DNA of 64,000 bases. It comes from Coffea arabica. Taxonomy: Eukaryota > Streptophyta > Magnoliopsida > Gentianales > Rubiaceae. The stretch covers positions 11,364,001-11,428,000 of the forward strand of contig NC_092312.1 of NCBI RefSeq assembly GCF_036785885.1, written 5' to 3'. Shown in pieces: positions 37,405 through 49,498 of this stretch; within the stretch, counting starts at the first letter, position 1; each line of letters starts with the position of its first letter. Both the position numbers and the translations under genes were made by a program. The notes beneath the pieces were generated by a model. That model was not told where the DNA came from. It saw only the letters and a list, made by a program, of their open reading frames with translations, and ran no database searches.

Positions 37405-37508
37405 ATGAACAGTAACGTGAACAGTACGCTACAGTACGATGAACAATATTCGGTACAGTAACGATGAATAGTAATCGCTACAGTACGATGAACAGTAATC
37501 GGTACAGT
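37405..37508. repeat. Minisatellite in the LTR-element leader
   Basis: Variants of CAGTACGATGAACAGTAATCGGTA are repeated about four times, next to the primer-binding end of the element. Confidence 0.7.
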
Positions 37509-37602
37509 ATTTATTTATTTATTTTTTGACAAAAGACACAAACGAACAAGATATGAACAACTTCAATTAAAAGAGAATTAACTTGATGCTCTGATTACCA
37601 AC

Positions 37603-38331
37603 TGATGAGCAACCCTAGGGGAAGACCCTCCTAGACCCTCCCAACTTTGTAATTATCAGAGTTGAATTTTTTCTTCCAATAGAAATTGAACTCGATTGTT
37701 CTCATGAACTCAAGACCTCTGACACACAAAGGTAATCAGCAACTTTAAGCAAATAATGATGGATGAAGAGACACCACGATTAGGGAACAAGTTCATCGAT
37801 AAAGTCAGATTTGAATTCTAAACAATTAACTCAAGAATTCAAGAGTAAGTTCGATTAAGAACTTGAAGGAAAATTTCTTACGATTTCTGGTTGTAATAAT
37901 CTCCTTTCACTCATACAATAGGTGTCTTTTATAGGTTAAAACTAGGGCAAATTCGACCCACATAAACCTGGAATAGGAATTCGGTCCGCATAAAGAGCCA
38001 GCTCTTTAAGGCTTCCCGATAAGGTCCAATAAGTAATAAAAATACTCAACGACTAACAACTACTAAACTAGGCAGTCTTAAAACAACTACCAACTAAGCT
38101 AACAAGTATGAGATCATTCTTTCACTTCAAATGTACAAGTGAACAAGGTAACTTCATGGTCCATCAAATCTTCAAACTTAGCTTGCTCCTTACTTATATG
38201 GTGAATGATCAAGGCTCGTAAAGTTTCCTTCACCTTCTTGGATCTTGATTTTGTCATCGGAATACCAATGTTGATCAAAGGATCCTTGACTCAAGGCTGA
38301 AGTTATTTATTACACACCCGTATCCGCATCA
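37603..38331 (-). repeat. LTR (5' LTR of the minus-strand element)
   Basis: 729 bp, TGATGAGCAACCC to CGCATCA. The primer-binding site abuts it at 37602 on the minus strand, which fixes it as the 5' LTR. It carries the CGACT target repeat at 38332-38336. Confidence 0.92.
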
Positions 38332-39091
38332 CGACTGCTGATAAAAGAGAGTTTCCGTTCAAATCATGGGTAAAATTCAGTAGTGGTGCCCTCTCGTCCA
38401 CTCGTGCGAAAATGACGGAGAAAATGCCCAGTAAAGTAAGAGTTAGCGTAGCGAAGGGAGATGTCCACCAGGACCAATGAGAAGATGACCATGATGCACG
38501 CAACTCTTGCGACGAGAATGTGGCATTACTCTCGCCAGGGAATCAGGAACCAAATATTACGAGCAGGGATAAGGACTCGATTTTAAACAAGTCTCCGCAT
38601 TCATCTCCTGATCATGTGGAGAATGCAGCAACTGCCGTCATTGTTGTAGACAAAGACACAGTTTTTAATTCTACCACGGCACGCGTGGAAGGTCATGGCC
38701 TTATTAGGCAAACACTGGAGGACATTTCAAGCATTATGCTCATTGACGATGGACCTAACCGGGGCTCTCTTCTGCATTGTCCAGCCGCGGCCTCCATAGA
38801 TGCCCACTTGAGTAGCCAGTTCCTTGTTTCGGTTCCCTTGCAAGTCGACAGCTCGCAACGTTGAACATGGAAGCGAAGGCAAGCTTCTGCTACTCAGGTA
38901 ACCGCTTCTAAGTTCAAAACCAGCAATTCTAGGAAAAGGTCATCACTCTCGCTGATAGCTTCCAATTCGCCTTCAAAGAAACACAAGCTGCTGGATGAAG
39001 CTGATTCCACAGCCACTTCTGACCAGCTAATTTGCATTGACAACACTATAACGGCGGAGACTAGCTCCTCTAGCCAGTCCCGCCGAGGCCA

Positions 39092-42000
39092 ATGAATATT
39101 ATCAGCTGGAACTGCCGAGAGCTTGGGAACCCTCGGACAGTTCGCGAGGTCTGTAACATAGCCAGATAGAAAGATCCCAACATTTTGTTTCTCTGTGAAA
39201 CTAAATGTACAAGTAGAGTAGTTGAACGGCTAAAATTGAAAATTAACTTCTTTGGAATCTCCGTTAATGCTGATGGTCGCTCTGGTAGGCTTGCCTTTCT
39301 TTGGGCTAAAGATATCGATGTCTCGCTTCTAGGGATCTCCCATCGATATATTGATGCAGTTGTCCGCGTTAACCCCGACACGCCACATTGGCGTATAACT
39401 GGAGTATATGAAGAGCCAGACACATCTCTTAGGCGTGAGGCATGGGCCAAGTTTAGGACTTTAAAGCATCGTTCACAGCTGCCCTGGCTTTATTTAGGGG
39501 ACTTCAATGAAATATTGGATCCTGACGAGTTCGATGGAAGTGACCCTCGGCCACAATGGCAAATCGATCAATTCCGAGGTGCTCTCGCTCACTGTGACCT
39601 CTCCGATCTCGATTTTACTGGCCATCACTATACCTGGTTTCGAAACACTAGTTCTCACCTTGCAGCTAAAGCCCGCCTTGATCGTGCCTGTGCTAACCCT
39701 GCCTGGTGCTTAATGTTCCTATGGTTTTCTGTGCAACATTTGTTTTCCCATGTGTCCGACTATAGGCCTATCATGGTAGCAGCTACCGATCGACCCTCTG
39801 ATTTTTCTACAAGGAGAAGGCGTCCTTTTCGCTTCGAAGCCATATGGTTAAAATCTGAGAATTGTGCTCGTGTTATCCAACGCCAATGGAATTCTAGCAA
39901 GGAGGTTCCCCAAAATCTTAACAACTACAAGCTGGGTTTGATGCACTGGAGCAAAGCTTCATTCGGTAATGTCAAATTGGAGATGGAGCGGCTCAAGGAG
40001 CGCATCGATATCCTTCAACAAGGTCCTATTTCGGATACTTCAAAGTTTGAAACTGGGAATCTTATGCAAAAACTTGACGAGCTTCTAGACTTAGAAAATG
40101 TGAAATGGAAATAGTGGGCTAAGCAGCATTGGTATAAATCTGGGGACAGGAACACCTCCTTCTTCCATGCCTATGCGTCCAAAAGGCGAGATACTAACAC
40201 GATCAAAGGTCTTCATAACTCGGATGGTTCATGGTGTGAAAACCCGAAGGACATCGAGGCAATTATCCTTGATCACCTTGGCAAACTTTTTGCCCATTCA
40301 AATCAGTCCGAGAGGGATATACAAGCTGTCATAGAACGTATCCGAGTCAAGGTAACACCAGAGATGAATAGGCGCCTTTTCGAGACTTTCATGGCAAAAG
40401 AGGTAACAAAAGCACTCTCCCAAATGCATCCTTGCAAATCCCCTGGTCCTGACGGCTTTAGCCCTATCTTTTTTCAGAAATTCTGGAATATTGTTGGTCC
40501 TGATATTACTCATTTTATCTTACTGTTTTTGAACGAATGCGTCTTTGATAGATCGATTAACTTTACGCACATTGTTTTAATTCCAAAATGCAAGAATCCT
40601 TGTAATGTCTCCCAATTTAAGCCAATTAGCCTTTGCAATGTCATATACAAACTTTCCTCTAAAGTGCTAGCAAATAGGATTAAGTCTTTGTTACCAAACA
40701 TTATTTTCACATTCCAATCTGCTTTCATCCCAGGACGGTTGATCACTGATAATGTTTTAGTTTCATATGAAATGCATCACTTCATTAAATCTAGGTCCAG
40801 AGGGGGTGATGGCTTGATGTCGATCAAGTTAGACATGAGTAAAGCTTTTGACAGAGTCGAATGGAATTTCCTTATTCAAGTAATGTATGCTCTTGGTTTT
40901 GATGCCCGTTTTGTCTTTCGGATCCAAAAATGCATTTCTTTAGTCTCCTTCTCGTTCATTCTCAATGGGGTCCAAGTTGGGTTTTTATTACCACAAAGGG
41001 GGCTCAGGCAAGGTGACCCTTTTTCACCTTACCTATTTATTATTTGTGGAGAGGCCTTTTCTTGTCTCCTGCAGGAATCCACAAGATGTGGCAAGTTGAA
41101 AGGGATTACAATAAATGCACAAGCTCCGTCAATATCGCATCTTCTATTTGCTGACGATACCCTTCTCTTTGGACGTGCCTCTCTGGAAGAAGCCGTATCC
41201 TTCCATCAGGTCATCCAACTATACGAAAGAGCTTATGGGCAGTGTGTTAACTTTGATAAATCTGCAATTACTTTTAGCCCCAACGTAGCACAGGATGTTA
41301 GAACTACGATTTCCCAACTCCTATAGGTGCCAATAATTGAATCGCACGAGAAATATTTGGGGCTCCCGTCAGTGATTGGGAGGTCCAAGTCTCAGATCTT
41401 TGCGTCTATAAAAGACCGTGTCTGACAGCGTTTGCAGGGCTGGAAGGAGAAGAGCTTGTCTCGGGCTGATAAGGAAGTACTGCTTAAAGCTGTTGTCCAA
41501 GCCATTCTTACGTATACTATGTCGTGTTTTCTCCTCCCTGACAACATCCTAAGGGACATCCAATCCATGGCTGCCGACTTCTGGTGGGGTGATCAGTCAG
41601 AGACACATAAGACACATTGGGTCAACTGGAATAGATTATGTATGCCCAAAAATCAAGGTGGATTAGGCTTTCGGAACATGAAAGCCTTCAACTATGCTAT
41701 GCTAGGGAAACAAGCTTGGAGGATTCTTACTACACCAACACCCCTTCTTCATCATGTCCTCAAAGCCAAATATTTTCCCACGACGGATTTTCTCTACGCG
41801 ACGTTGGGATATCGTCCTTCATTCACATGGCGAGGAATCCTTGAGGGATGGAAAGCCCTAAACATTGGTTGCAGATTACGAGTAGGCTCCGGGGGCTCTA
41901 TTCGTATCTGGCATGATCGTTGGCTACCCCGTCCTAAATCCTTCTGAATCTGCTCTCCTCCCCGGGTATTGAGTTATCATGCTCGTGTTACAGATCTTAT

Positions 42001-43231
42001 CCATCAAGACCTCCGCAGCTGGAACACCGCTTTTATTGACGGAATATTCTGGGAAGAGGAAGTTTCTTTGATTAAGAGCTTGCCTCTTTCCAAACACTTG
42101 ATGAACGATAGATGGATTGGGCACTTTACACAGAATGGCAAGTTCTCGGTTCGAAGCGCTTATCATGCAATAATGGATTCTGACATCCTTGATGTTGGTC
42201 AGACAGCGCAAGCATCCTCTAGTGCTGGGAACGATCCAGTTTGGAAGAAGCTCTGGTCATTTGATGTCCCGAACAAGAAGAAGCATTTCCTCTGGCGTAT
42301 TTGTCACAACTCCCTCCCCACACCAGACAATCTCCAAAAACGAAGGATACCTGTCGAGAACATATGTTTGGTGTGCAATGAACCATCTGGTGGCTTAACC
42401 CATCTTCTTTTCGAATGTCCTGTCTCGGTTCAAATCTGGGCGCTTAGCTTCCTGGCGAGGAAAATCCGGGCTTGTTGTCAACCCTTTGCAGCTGCTTGGG
42501 TACGGGAGATTCTTGGAAACTTACTACCTAAAGACTGCGAGGATTTTGCTGTTCTCAGTTATGAAATCTGGAACAACAAAAATGACGCTCTCTTCAATGG
42601 TAGGATTCAGGATCCCTTAACTTTGGTTAGCTATGCTCTTAATAGTCAGACAGCCTTTCGTGAGGCAAACCTCCAAGCTGCGCCCGTCCCGTCACCAAGG
42701 CCTTCTTCCCTTTGGACTCCGCCGCGCGCCCCCCACTTCAAAGTCAACTTTGATGCCTTTGTATCCACAATTCACCGTGTTGTTAGGATTGGTGTGGTTA
42801 TTCGTGACTGTGAGGGCCAGTTTATTGCCGGCTTATTCAGGAAAATCCCAATCCAAACTAGTGCAGACCTGGCAGAGGCTCTTGCTGCAAGGGAGGCGGT
42901 ATCGCTGGCTAGAACTTTGATGATTCCAAGCTTCATACTTGAGGGGGACGCGTCCTCAGTGGTTAAGCAGATTAGTAGCTCAGATGAGATTCTCTCTGAC
43001 CTCGGCACTGTTATAGAGGACATCCGTCTTTCCTTGCTCAATCTACCCATTTTGAATGTAGTCTGGACACCTAGAGAAGCAAATAGGGTTGCGCATAGTT
43101 TAGCACAGTTTGCTAGATCTTCCAGTCTCTCTGAATCTCTCTGGAACTTCCCCCGACTTTTGCCAAATAGTTGGTGCTGGACGATATCCAGCAATCTAAT
43201 TAATACAACCTCTTTTACTTTTTCAAAAAAA
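39092..43231 (+). pseudogene. LINE ORF2 (endonuclease, reverse transcriptase, RNase H), five stops
   Basis: One uninterrupted phase from ATG 39092 to the poly(A). An AP-endonuclease domain (SWNCRE, LYLGDFNEIL, ARLDRA, SDYRPI) is followed by a reverse transcriptase (LDMSKAFDRVEW, QRGLRQGDPFSP, LLFADDTLLF at about 41138-41168). Next come a zf-RVT region (about 42220-42420) and a C-terminal RNase H (NFDAFV, EALAAREA, EGDASSV). In-frame stops sit at 39167, 40112, 41324, 41423 and 41945; each can come from one transition. There are no frameshifts before the RNase H. The APE/RT/RNase H set is that of plant L1 LINEs. Confidence 0.92.
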
Positions 43232-43302
43232 GAGAATGGGAATGGCGTACTAGTACAGCAAGAAGTAGGAAAGGCACACATATGATATGGTATCTACAAA
43301 CT

Positions 43303-43447
43303 TTTTTAGATTGTTATTTTTTCCCAAAAATTTTTTTATGTTTTATTGAATGCATTTTTTAATTATTTTGTTATTACATATACATTAAATTGTTACAATA
43401 TATATTTTTTTAATAAAATTTTCAAAAAATAACAATCCAAATGGGCT
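43303..43447. repeat. TTTGGATTG-type MITE
   Basis: TTTTAGATTGTTATTTTTT at the left and the inverted GCCCATTTGGATTGTTATTTTTT at the right bracket an AT-rich core. It lies in the right-hand piece of the outer DNA transposon. Confidence 0.45.
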
Positions 43448-43887
43448 TATATTTGATTGCATGACAAAAGAAGTGGCGAAAAATATTATGGAAGTAAAAG
43501 GAATGGAATACTCTGAATATAGGAAAATAATAAAACGTCAACGCGTGCAAGTAAGTATTATAGCTAAGTAACTCATATAATTTTGTTAAGTATCCATACA
43601 TGGAGACCTTGCTTTGGCCCATGTCTCATGCTGTTTCATGAACAATGAAATGTTTCTGTATCCCGTATCCCATATCCCATCCTTTGTAATTTGTTTATTT
43701 GTTTTTTCAACTTAAGTTAATGGGTGCTCAATACAAATATCCAAACTGCCCAAAATATATGTGAGTTTTTATTATCTAATCCAAAATTGACCCAATACTC
43801 AACTTACCCCAACCCAACCTCTCAAATTAGTAGGCAGGTTGGGTGGGTTGTTAGATTTTAGGTATAATTGTCAGGTCTACCACAATT

Positions 43888-46032
43888 GATCATTGGAGGT
43901 TGAGAGATCTTGGACATTGCCATATAATTGTTCTAAAGAAGCATATACGTTCGTGGAAGTACGCGGACATGGGTAGTGACCCAGTCTGTCTAGAAACCAC
44001 ATTCTATAAGCCACCAGCCCACCGCCTACATCTTCATGAAACTATAAAATATTTGCTTACGCTAGGGGGTTTGCCCGCGCTCAACACGGGAGTTTTGACC
44101 TGTGGGCTAGTTTTTGTGTGTACATTATAGATGTTGACGGTGATAAGTGTACTTGTATCGGTTATAGTGCGTCACAAAGCAGGATTGTGAGAAAGGAATC
44201 GTACAAAATTATAATTCTAATCTATGAAAGCAAAAGAACCAGCAAATTATATAGCAGTGACAATAAGGACACCATATTATTATAGATGGTTTTAGCAAAT
44301 GCATCATTGTCTGGGTTGATAATACTGATGGTACAATAGAGTTGTTAGTTCTAATCAATAACAATTTAATTCCAACCAACAAATGCAAGTGCAAAACAAT
44401 GATAACAAATTAAATACTCAAACCAACAGCTTTGTCAAGTAGGCTAAATAAAGCATTAAAGTTAATAAAGCGCAATTTGCAGAGATATTGCAAGGCAGCT
44501 CAAAAGCACGGCAATGATACTTGTATTGACTGCAAATGATCCTTCACTTGCTGCATTTACACTCTTCATCGGTTACAAAAGTGGGTTTCCAAGCAGGCTG
44601 CATTAAAGCTCTCTTCAACGTAGTTTTATTACTCATTTAAGTGAATTCCATTTCAGGTACAATTGAGCTCCAACTCTATAATTCGAATGCCCTTCTCATC
44701 TCAGGACACTCTCCAAACGATCCTTCATCTTGCACATACTACAACTCACTTAAATTGAGTCCAATTACTTATTTGTGTGGTTCCTATTCTTCATCGAAGT
44801 TGAATTGCAATCCTGTGGTTTCATCAGCTTTACTAATGGACATTTTCCCATATGGGTGTGCTAATTCTTTTCAATCTTCAGTACAATAATAACATTTTTT
44901 GAGCAAGCAACATCGTTGTGTACGTATTGTTATCTCAAGCTTTGTTTGGGGACGGGTCAAGCAATGTTTTAGTAGTCCATCAAGAGCAAGTAATATCGTT
45001 TAGTAGTGTCAGCTTTTGAAAATTGGCGCCCTGCAGTTTGGCCGAAAGGTGGTTGAGCCTGCGTATTAATTACCTGGAGTCGGAGGATCTTAAAAGTATG
45101 AGACAGCAATCTTGAAATAACACGAACTCACAAAACCCATGGAAAGAATACGTAATTTGTTTTATCAAACTGTTGCAATCTATTTGAGTTTGCCGCCGTG
45201 CTACTATTACTCTCAGTTTTTTGTTGTTTAAAAAAGGAAAATAATTCTAAATAATGACCCAAACGTGTAAATAAAGTACAAGCTCAATCTATTCTTTAGT
45301 AATTCAGTCAAAAGCAGGACGAAGTTTGATGTTGAATGACTCAACTCGAGTAAAGTTTAAGTAATATTTATTTGAGCCAAGCTCCAGCACGGAAGTGTTA
45401 GGTTTGAAACCTGGGGCTGGGTGAACTCGATTGAGCTTTGGTACGTATTATTCTTTTGTTCTTTATTATTTTTATTCATGTGAAAGGTCTATTATTTATC
45501 CCTCAACGTCATGATTACTTTTTTACTCAACCTTCATTGGCAAATTAATCTAGGCTTGATCGGGCTTGAACTCGAATTTGATCAAGCTCTCAACTGGTTG
45601 TTGAATATTACTTCAGTCAAATTCAAATATGTTAAGAACACCGTCAAGTCAAATTCTCATGCTCGAGTTACATCATTACACGAGCTGGAGTCCAGACTCG
45701 GGATGTCCCATTTTTACTCATTCCACTTACACCCTACTGGAAGCCCCTTCCTACCAGATTTGTTCCAGAAGAACTCATATACCATGCCCATAGTTTTATC
45801 TCAGCATACTTTACCTTTTTGGTATTAATACACGCCAATCTTGGTTTCAGGTTCCTTGGTATTTGTATTCCGTCCATATATCATGCATGTGGTGCATGCT
45901 TACTTATCTTTCCGATCTTTTTTTCTTTTAGAGATCTATGTTGGTTTAGTATGGCCAATTCAAATTCAAAATCGAGAGTTTGCAGTCAAGATTTCTAGAA
46001 CTGTACCCTATATTGCTAGAGAGGCAACTTTA
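43888..46032. other. Intergenic, no assignable gene
   Basis: A plus-strand open frame at about 44641-44889 has no recognisable family. A stretch at about 45340-45720 has many CTCGAACTCGA-like phrases, as found near the ends of some plant hAT elements, but no bounded element can be drawn. Confidence 0.35.
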
Positions 46033-46041
46033 TTTTATTAT

Positions 46042-46476
46042 GGGTAAAAAATAAAAAAGCCCTCTGTGGTAAATCTAATACACAGAAAAGTTCTCCATGG
46101 TTTTAAAATATACAACACGACCCCTCATTCTTTGAACTAAATTGTAAATGTGACAGAATCCATTAAACTTAACGGAAATGAACAAAACGACCAAAATATC
46201 CTGATATAATTAAGCAAAAGACAGCTCAAAAAAATCATTTGTTTTATTCTTTAAATAGAGAGAATTGAGGGTTAACGGGTAGAAAAGGTATATTTGATAA
46301 AAATTAGGTATAAATTTTTTTTTTTGGTTTCAATAAGTCATTTCAGTTAAGTTCAACGGATTTCGTCACCTTTACAATTTAGTTCAAAACATGAGGTGTC
46401 GTGTTATATATTTTGAAACCATACGAGACTTTTCTGTGTATTAGACTTACCACAGGGTTTTTTTTGTTTTTTACCC
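46042..46476. mobile_element. MULE-type MITE with ~85-bp inverted ends
   Basis: The left GGGTAAAAAATAAAAAAGCCCTC and the right inverse GGGTAAAAAACAAAAAAAACCCTG start long inverted repeats. These include CTAATACACAGAAAAG on both sides. The flanks TTTTATTAT (46033-46041) and TTTTATCAT (46477-46485) match at 8 of 9 bases. Confidence 0.75.
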
Positions 46477-47742
46477 TTTTATCATTCATAAAAACCTATA
46501 TGAGCTATGGTAGCAAAAGAATTTGAAGATATTTCCAATCGAGAAGCAGAATCCAGCTTGCTTTTGTTTTAGACACTCGCTGTCGAGAAGCTACGATATG
46601 GGAGGAAAACTACAAAGCTTTACTCGTCAAGAACAGTTAGGGCTTAACGCACCAAACCAGGAGACTTTTCCGCCTTTTTTTTTTTTTTTCAAATGAAGTT
46701 ACCAGAAAAGAGTTCTAAAAGTTTATATTCTCTCAAGTCTCGTACACCTTGACGTGTCAGAATAGAACAGCCCAATTTTTGGAGAAAAACAGTAAATAAT
46801 ACGTAAGTGTACATCTTAAAGATGAAAAATTACACGAAAACGTATCACTGGTCATGTTACAATTGAACATGTTATTCCTGTGCTTAAATCTAAGCATTCT
46901 GAGCAGGATCATAAAAGTGTGCTTCACAAAGAAGTTGTACGTACTGCTTAGAGCCATGAATCAAACCTGGCGGATGATTAAGGTTAAGCCGAGTATGGCA
47001 GTGCGGAGAAATAAAGTTTGATTGAGCCCCAGTTACTATTGAGATTCCAAGCTACAAATTTTTCTTAACCATCAACCTCGATTTCTAGATCTTCAATGTC
47101 AGAGCTCACCACAAAGCTGGGAAATGCTAAAGTTTAAGTCCCTGGACAGGCCAAATAACTACGTTAGCTGACCTTTTTTTAGGGGCTAGAATCTGACATG
47201 TAGTTTATCAAAAAATTCCCTTAATTCAGAATTTTTCCTTCGGGAGGATTCTTTTCCAATTTGAATTTGCAAATGAATGTTGACATAGCTTTTCCTTTCA
47301 GAATAATTATCCCTATTTTAAGCACTTTTTTTTGTTTTATTTACTGCTCCAAAGTCCAAAGAAAACTTTGAGGATTTTACCTTGGTGATCATATTTGACA
47401 CGTTAAGAAGATTTAATTTGACCGACAACTTTGAGAGGTTATCAGACTTCAGATAAGGAAGAGTCATGTTCTTCAGAAGAGATGGATTCTTTAATACAAA
47501 ACCTTTCCATTCATCTAGATCAATCCTGCCATCACCTCTCGTATCTACATCTTTGAATGTCTACAACATAGAAAAGTTGGAGGAATTTTAGAATGAACAA
47601 AACATAATCGTCTAGAGAATTTTCACCTTATCCACAATTATTTCAACGAAATGATCCCAGAGTAGGAGCTCTGATTCGTGCGATAGTACTGCTAGTACCA
47701 TCTCCCTTAGCTGCCAGTTGATTTGATTAATTTGATAAGCAT

Positions 47743-47880
47743 GATAAATCTTATATACACTGACAGTGTATACACTATCACCGTTAGATTCATAACATGT
47801 ATGCAAATGTTCAATTTCAAATTCAAATTTTGTATAGTTGTCATTTATCTAATATTCAGTGTAGAAAAGATTAATCTTAT
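47743..47880. repeat. ACACTGTCA-type MITE in intron 5 of the CBL-like gene
   Basis: It runs from GATAAATCTTATATACACTGACAGTG to an inverted ATAAGATTAATC end, with TTTCAAATTCAAATTTTG inside. Same family as 61862-62020. Confidence 0.6.
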
Positions 47881-48142
47881 TAATAAATAAAGTTTTCATA
47901 TTTGCATTTGTTGCCAATTAAAAGGCGGCAATTTGGATGAGAGCAACGATGTACGCACATCCTTTTCTAGCTTATTACACTCCTTTAAGTAAAAATTTTT
48001 GTGCTGGTGATTAATCAGTGAAAACGGATATGCAAGACAGCAAGAAACTAGACGTGGTATGTGCATATCATTTATCTCTGACAGATTGTAGGAACATAGA
48101 AGTTAAAAAAAAAAAAAAAAAAAGAGAGGGGGGGGGGGGTTT

Positions 48143-49262
48143 CTGTTCTGTGCCTAAGAGCACAGGATAAGAGTGGATAATAACTAAAAATTAACGGATA
48201 AGTAAGGAAGTGAATAATCACTCCCTATTAACCTCCTAAATTTAAGTGAGCATATTTCTCTCACTTCCTCTTTAATATTTTACCCTTTAGAAAAATTTGA
48301 TATTCAGTCTTCATTGATTATTCCAATGACCGAAATGGACGGAATGATGATCCACGATTTGAGGCAGCTGTTTACTCATCACTCTTTTTAAGCAGCTACT
48401 CATTATCTCATATTTTAGTTAAAATTAGCGCCATATGGATAGCGCCAATTTTCTGGTCTGTCTAACTTTTTTTTTTTTTAATTCTAAATGGAAAAGAAAG
48501 AATTGAGACTTCCTCCTAGGTTTTAAATATCTATCCTTAAGATACTTTTATCCTACTTATACTTCTATGGTTAGCTCGTTGTCAAAGATACTTTTTACAA
48601 TGTTAGGAGGCTTGCAAGGTTTTTTTTTTAGCATTCAATGTCTGTTGCCAGGTAAAATGACAAAGAAAATATTTGTTGTATTTTTTTCATTTTCTGTATG
48701 ATTTTAGTTATTTCTATTAGTCATTTTCTTTTGTATAATGGATGACGAATCTTGCGAATTTAATCTCAGGGCAAGTGTGGTACAAAATCAATTTGATTTG
48801 AATGAACTCTGAAGCTTTTGACGATGAATTTAGGCAAGAAGATGTTGAAAATTCAACTAAAAATATAACGCTTATTAGCCTTTTCAAGAAGATACAAGAA
48901 GATGTTGAATTGAAAATTTAAGATGTTAAATTGAAGCTTTTTTCAACATATTAGCAGTTTCCTCTATAAAAATATACAAAGTATTATGCCTATTGAGATA
49001 ACAATCATAATTCCATTGCTTTTGAAATTCAACTTTTACATATATATTATGAATCAAATCGTGATAATATATACACTGTCAGTATATTCTCTCAATTAAG
49101 GCCGAATATCAAGTTTTGCTAAAAGGGTAAAACGGTAAAGGGACAGTGAAAGAAATATGCTCCTTTAAAGTTAGAAGGTTTAATAGGGAGTGATCCCACT
49201 TCCTTGTTTGTCCATTAGTTTTTGTTATTACCTACTCTTATCGCGTGGCACAGAATTGAAAA
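48143..49262. mobile_element. DNA transposon with ~165-bp inverted repeats in intron 5
   Basis: The stretch 48143-48310 (TTCTGTGCC, then GATAAGAGT, TCACTCCCTATTAA and GAGCATATTTCT) is repeated in inverted, diverged form at about 49095-49262. About 0.8 kb of AT-rich non-coding DNA lies between. The target repeat is unclear because the left end abuts an A/G homopolymer tract (48105-48141). Confidence 0.65.
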
Positions 49263-49498
49263 ATCCATTAAAAAAATTTCAAAAAATGGAGGCTATTGGG
49301 ACCTATTGTACATGCTGCAAGCCAACCTAACTTTGAGCTGATGCACAAATGCCGTTGAACTAACCTCTTGCTTCTCAATGTAACCATTCTGCCTAAGATC
49401 GTAGAGTCTGAATCCAACTGGTGGAAAACAAACAAAAATACATTAGCAAACGAGTAGTGGACCAAGTTAATTTAAAGATTTATTCACCTAAAAGAAAA

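Larger units (their letters stand above)
33375..38331 (-). mobile_element. Gag-only LTR retrotransposon (TR-GAG-like), inserted in the LINE
   Basis: Two 729-bp LTRs bound a 3.5-kb interior, and CGACT is duplicated on both sides (33370-33374 and 38332-38336). Next to the LTR at 37603 the minus strand reads TTGGTAATCAGAGCATC, close to the tRNA-iMet primer site with one extra A. The interior encodes a Ty3-type gag and a second frame without known domains; no protease, reverse transcriptase or integrase is visible. It must depend on enzymes from another element. The LTRs differ at a few percent of sites, mostly transitions. Confidence 0.92.
32688..39095 (+). pseudogene. LINE ORF1 (nucleic-acid-binding protein), disrupted
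   Basis: The reading frame runs 32688-33374, is cut by the LTR element, and resumes exactly in frame at 38337 once one CGACT repeat is removed, ending at 39093-39095. It begins TTAEDLEKLC; the expected ATG appears as ACG. A DUF4283-like region is followed by a CCHC zinc knuckle, CFYCGPFGHGDREC, near 33308-33350. Four premature stops lie at 32877, 33069, 38478 and 38862; the first two fit TGG to TGA/TAG. The part after the insertion is Ser- and Lys-rich. It would coat LINE RNA. Confidence 0.85.
32340..43231 (+). mobile_element. Full-length L1-type LINE, interrupted by an LTR retrotransposon
   Basis: A perfect 17-bp duplication, GAGAATGGGAATGGCGT, flanks it (32323-32339 and 43232-43248), and the 3' end is a short poly(A). 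Without the 4957-bp insert and its 5-bp repeat the element is about 5.93 kb. It holds a 5' leader, ORF1 and ORF2, with ORF1 stop and ORF2 start overlapping as ATGA at 39092-39095. All coding damage seen is in-frame stops plus the LTR insertion, so it was probably active before decaying by point mutation. Confidence 0.93.
31773..43878. mobile_element. Short-TIR DNA transposon (hAT-like), split by a LINE
   Basis: The outer shell of the nest. The ends are A[T/G]ACCTGACAATT in inverted orientation, and the direct repeat ACCACAATT flanks them (31764-31772 and 43879-43887). GGGTTGGGT/ACCCAACCC blocks cluster near both ends, as in many plant hAT elements. Subtracting the LINE and its target repeat leaves about 1.2 kb with no transposase. 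The 9-bp repeat would also suit a MULE, so the superfamily is uncertain. Confidence 0.6.

Noticed and set aside
44641..44889. 82-codon plus-strand frame
   Set aside because: It has a proper ATG and stop but no recognisable family, and lies in transposon-rich DNA. A chance ORF is as likely.
45340..45720. CTCGAACTCGA-rich stretch as a hAT element
   Set aside because: Typical wording but no terminal inverted repeats or 8-bp target repeat could be located.
47128..47141. Alternative acceptor (CTTTAG) that would put FPSF back in frame in the CBL-like gene
   Set aside because: It needs a phase-1 donor in exon 7, and none of the GT sites there is in that phase.
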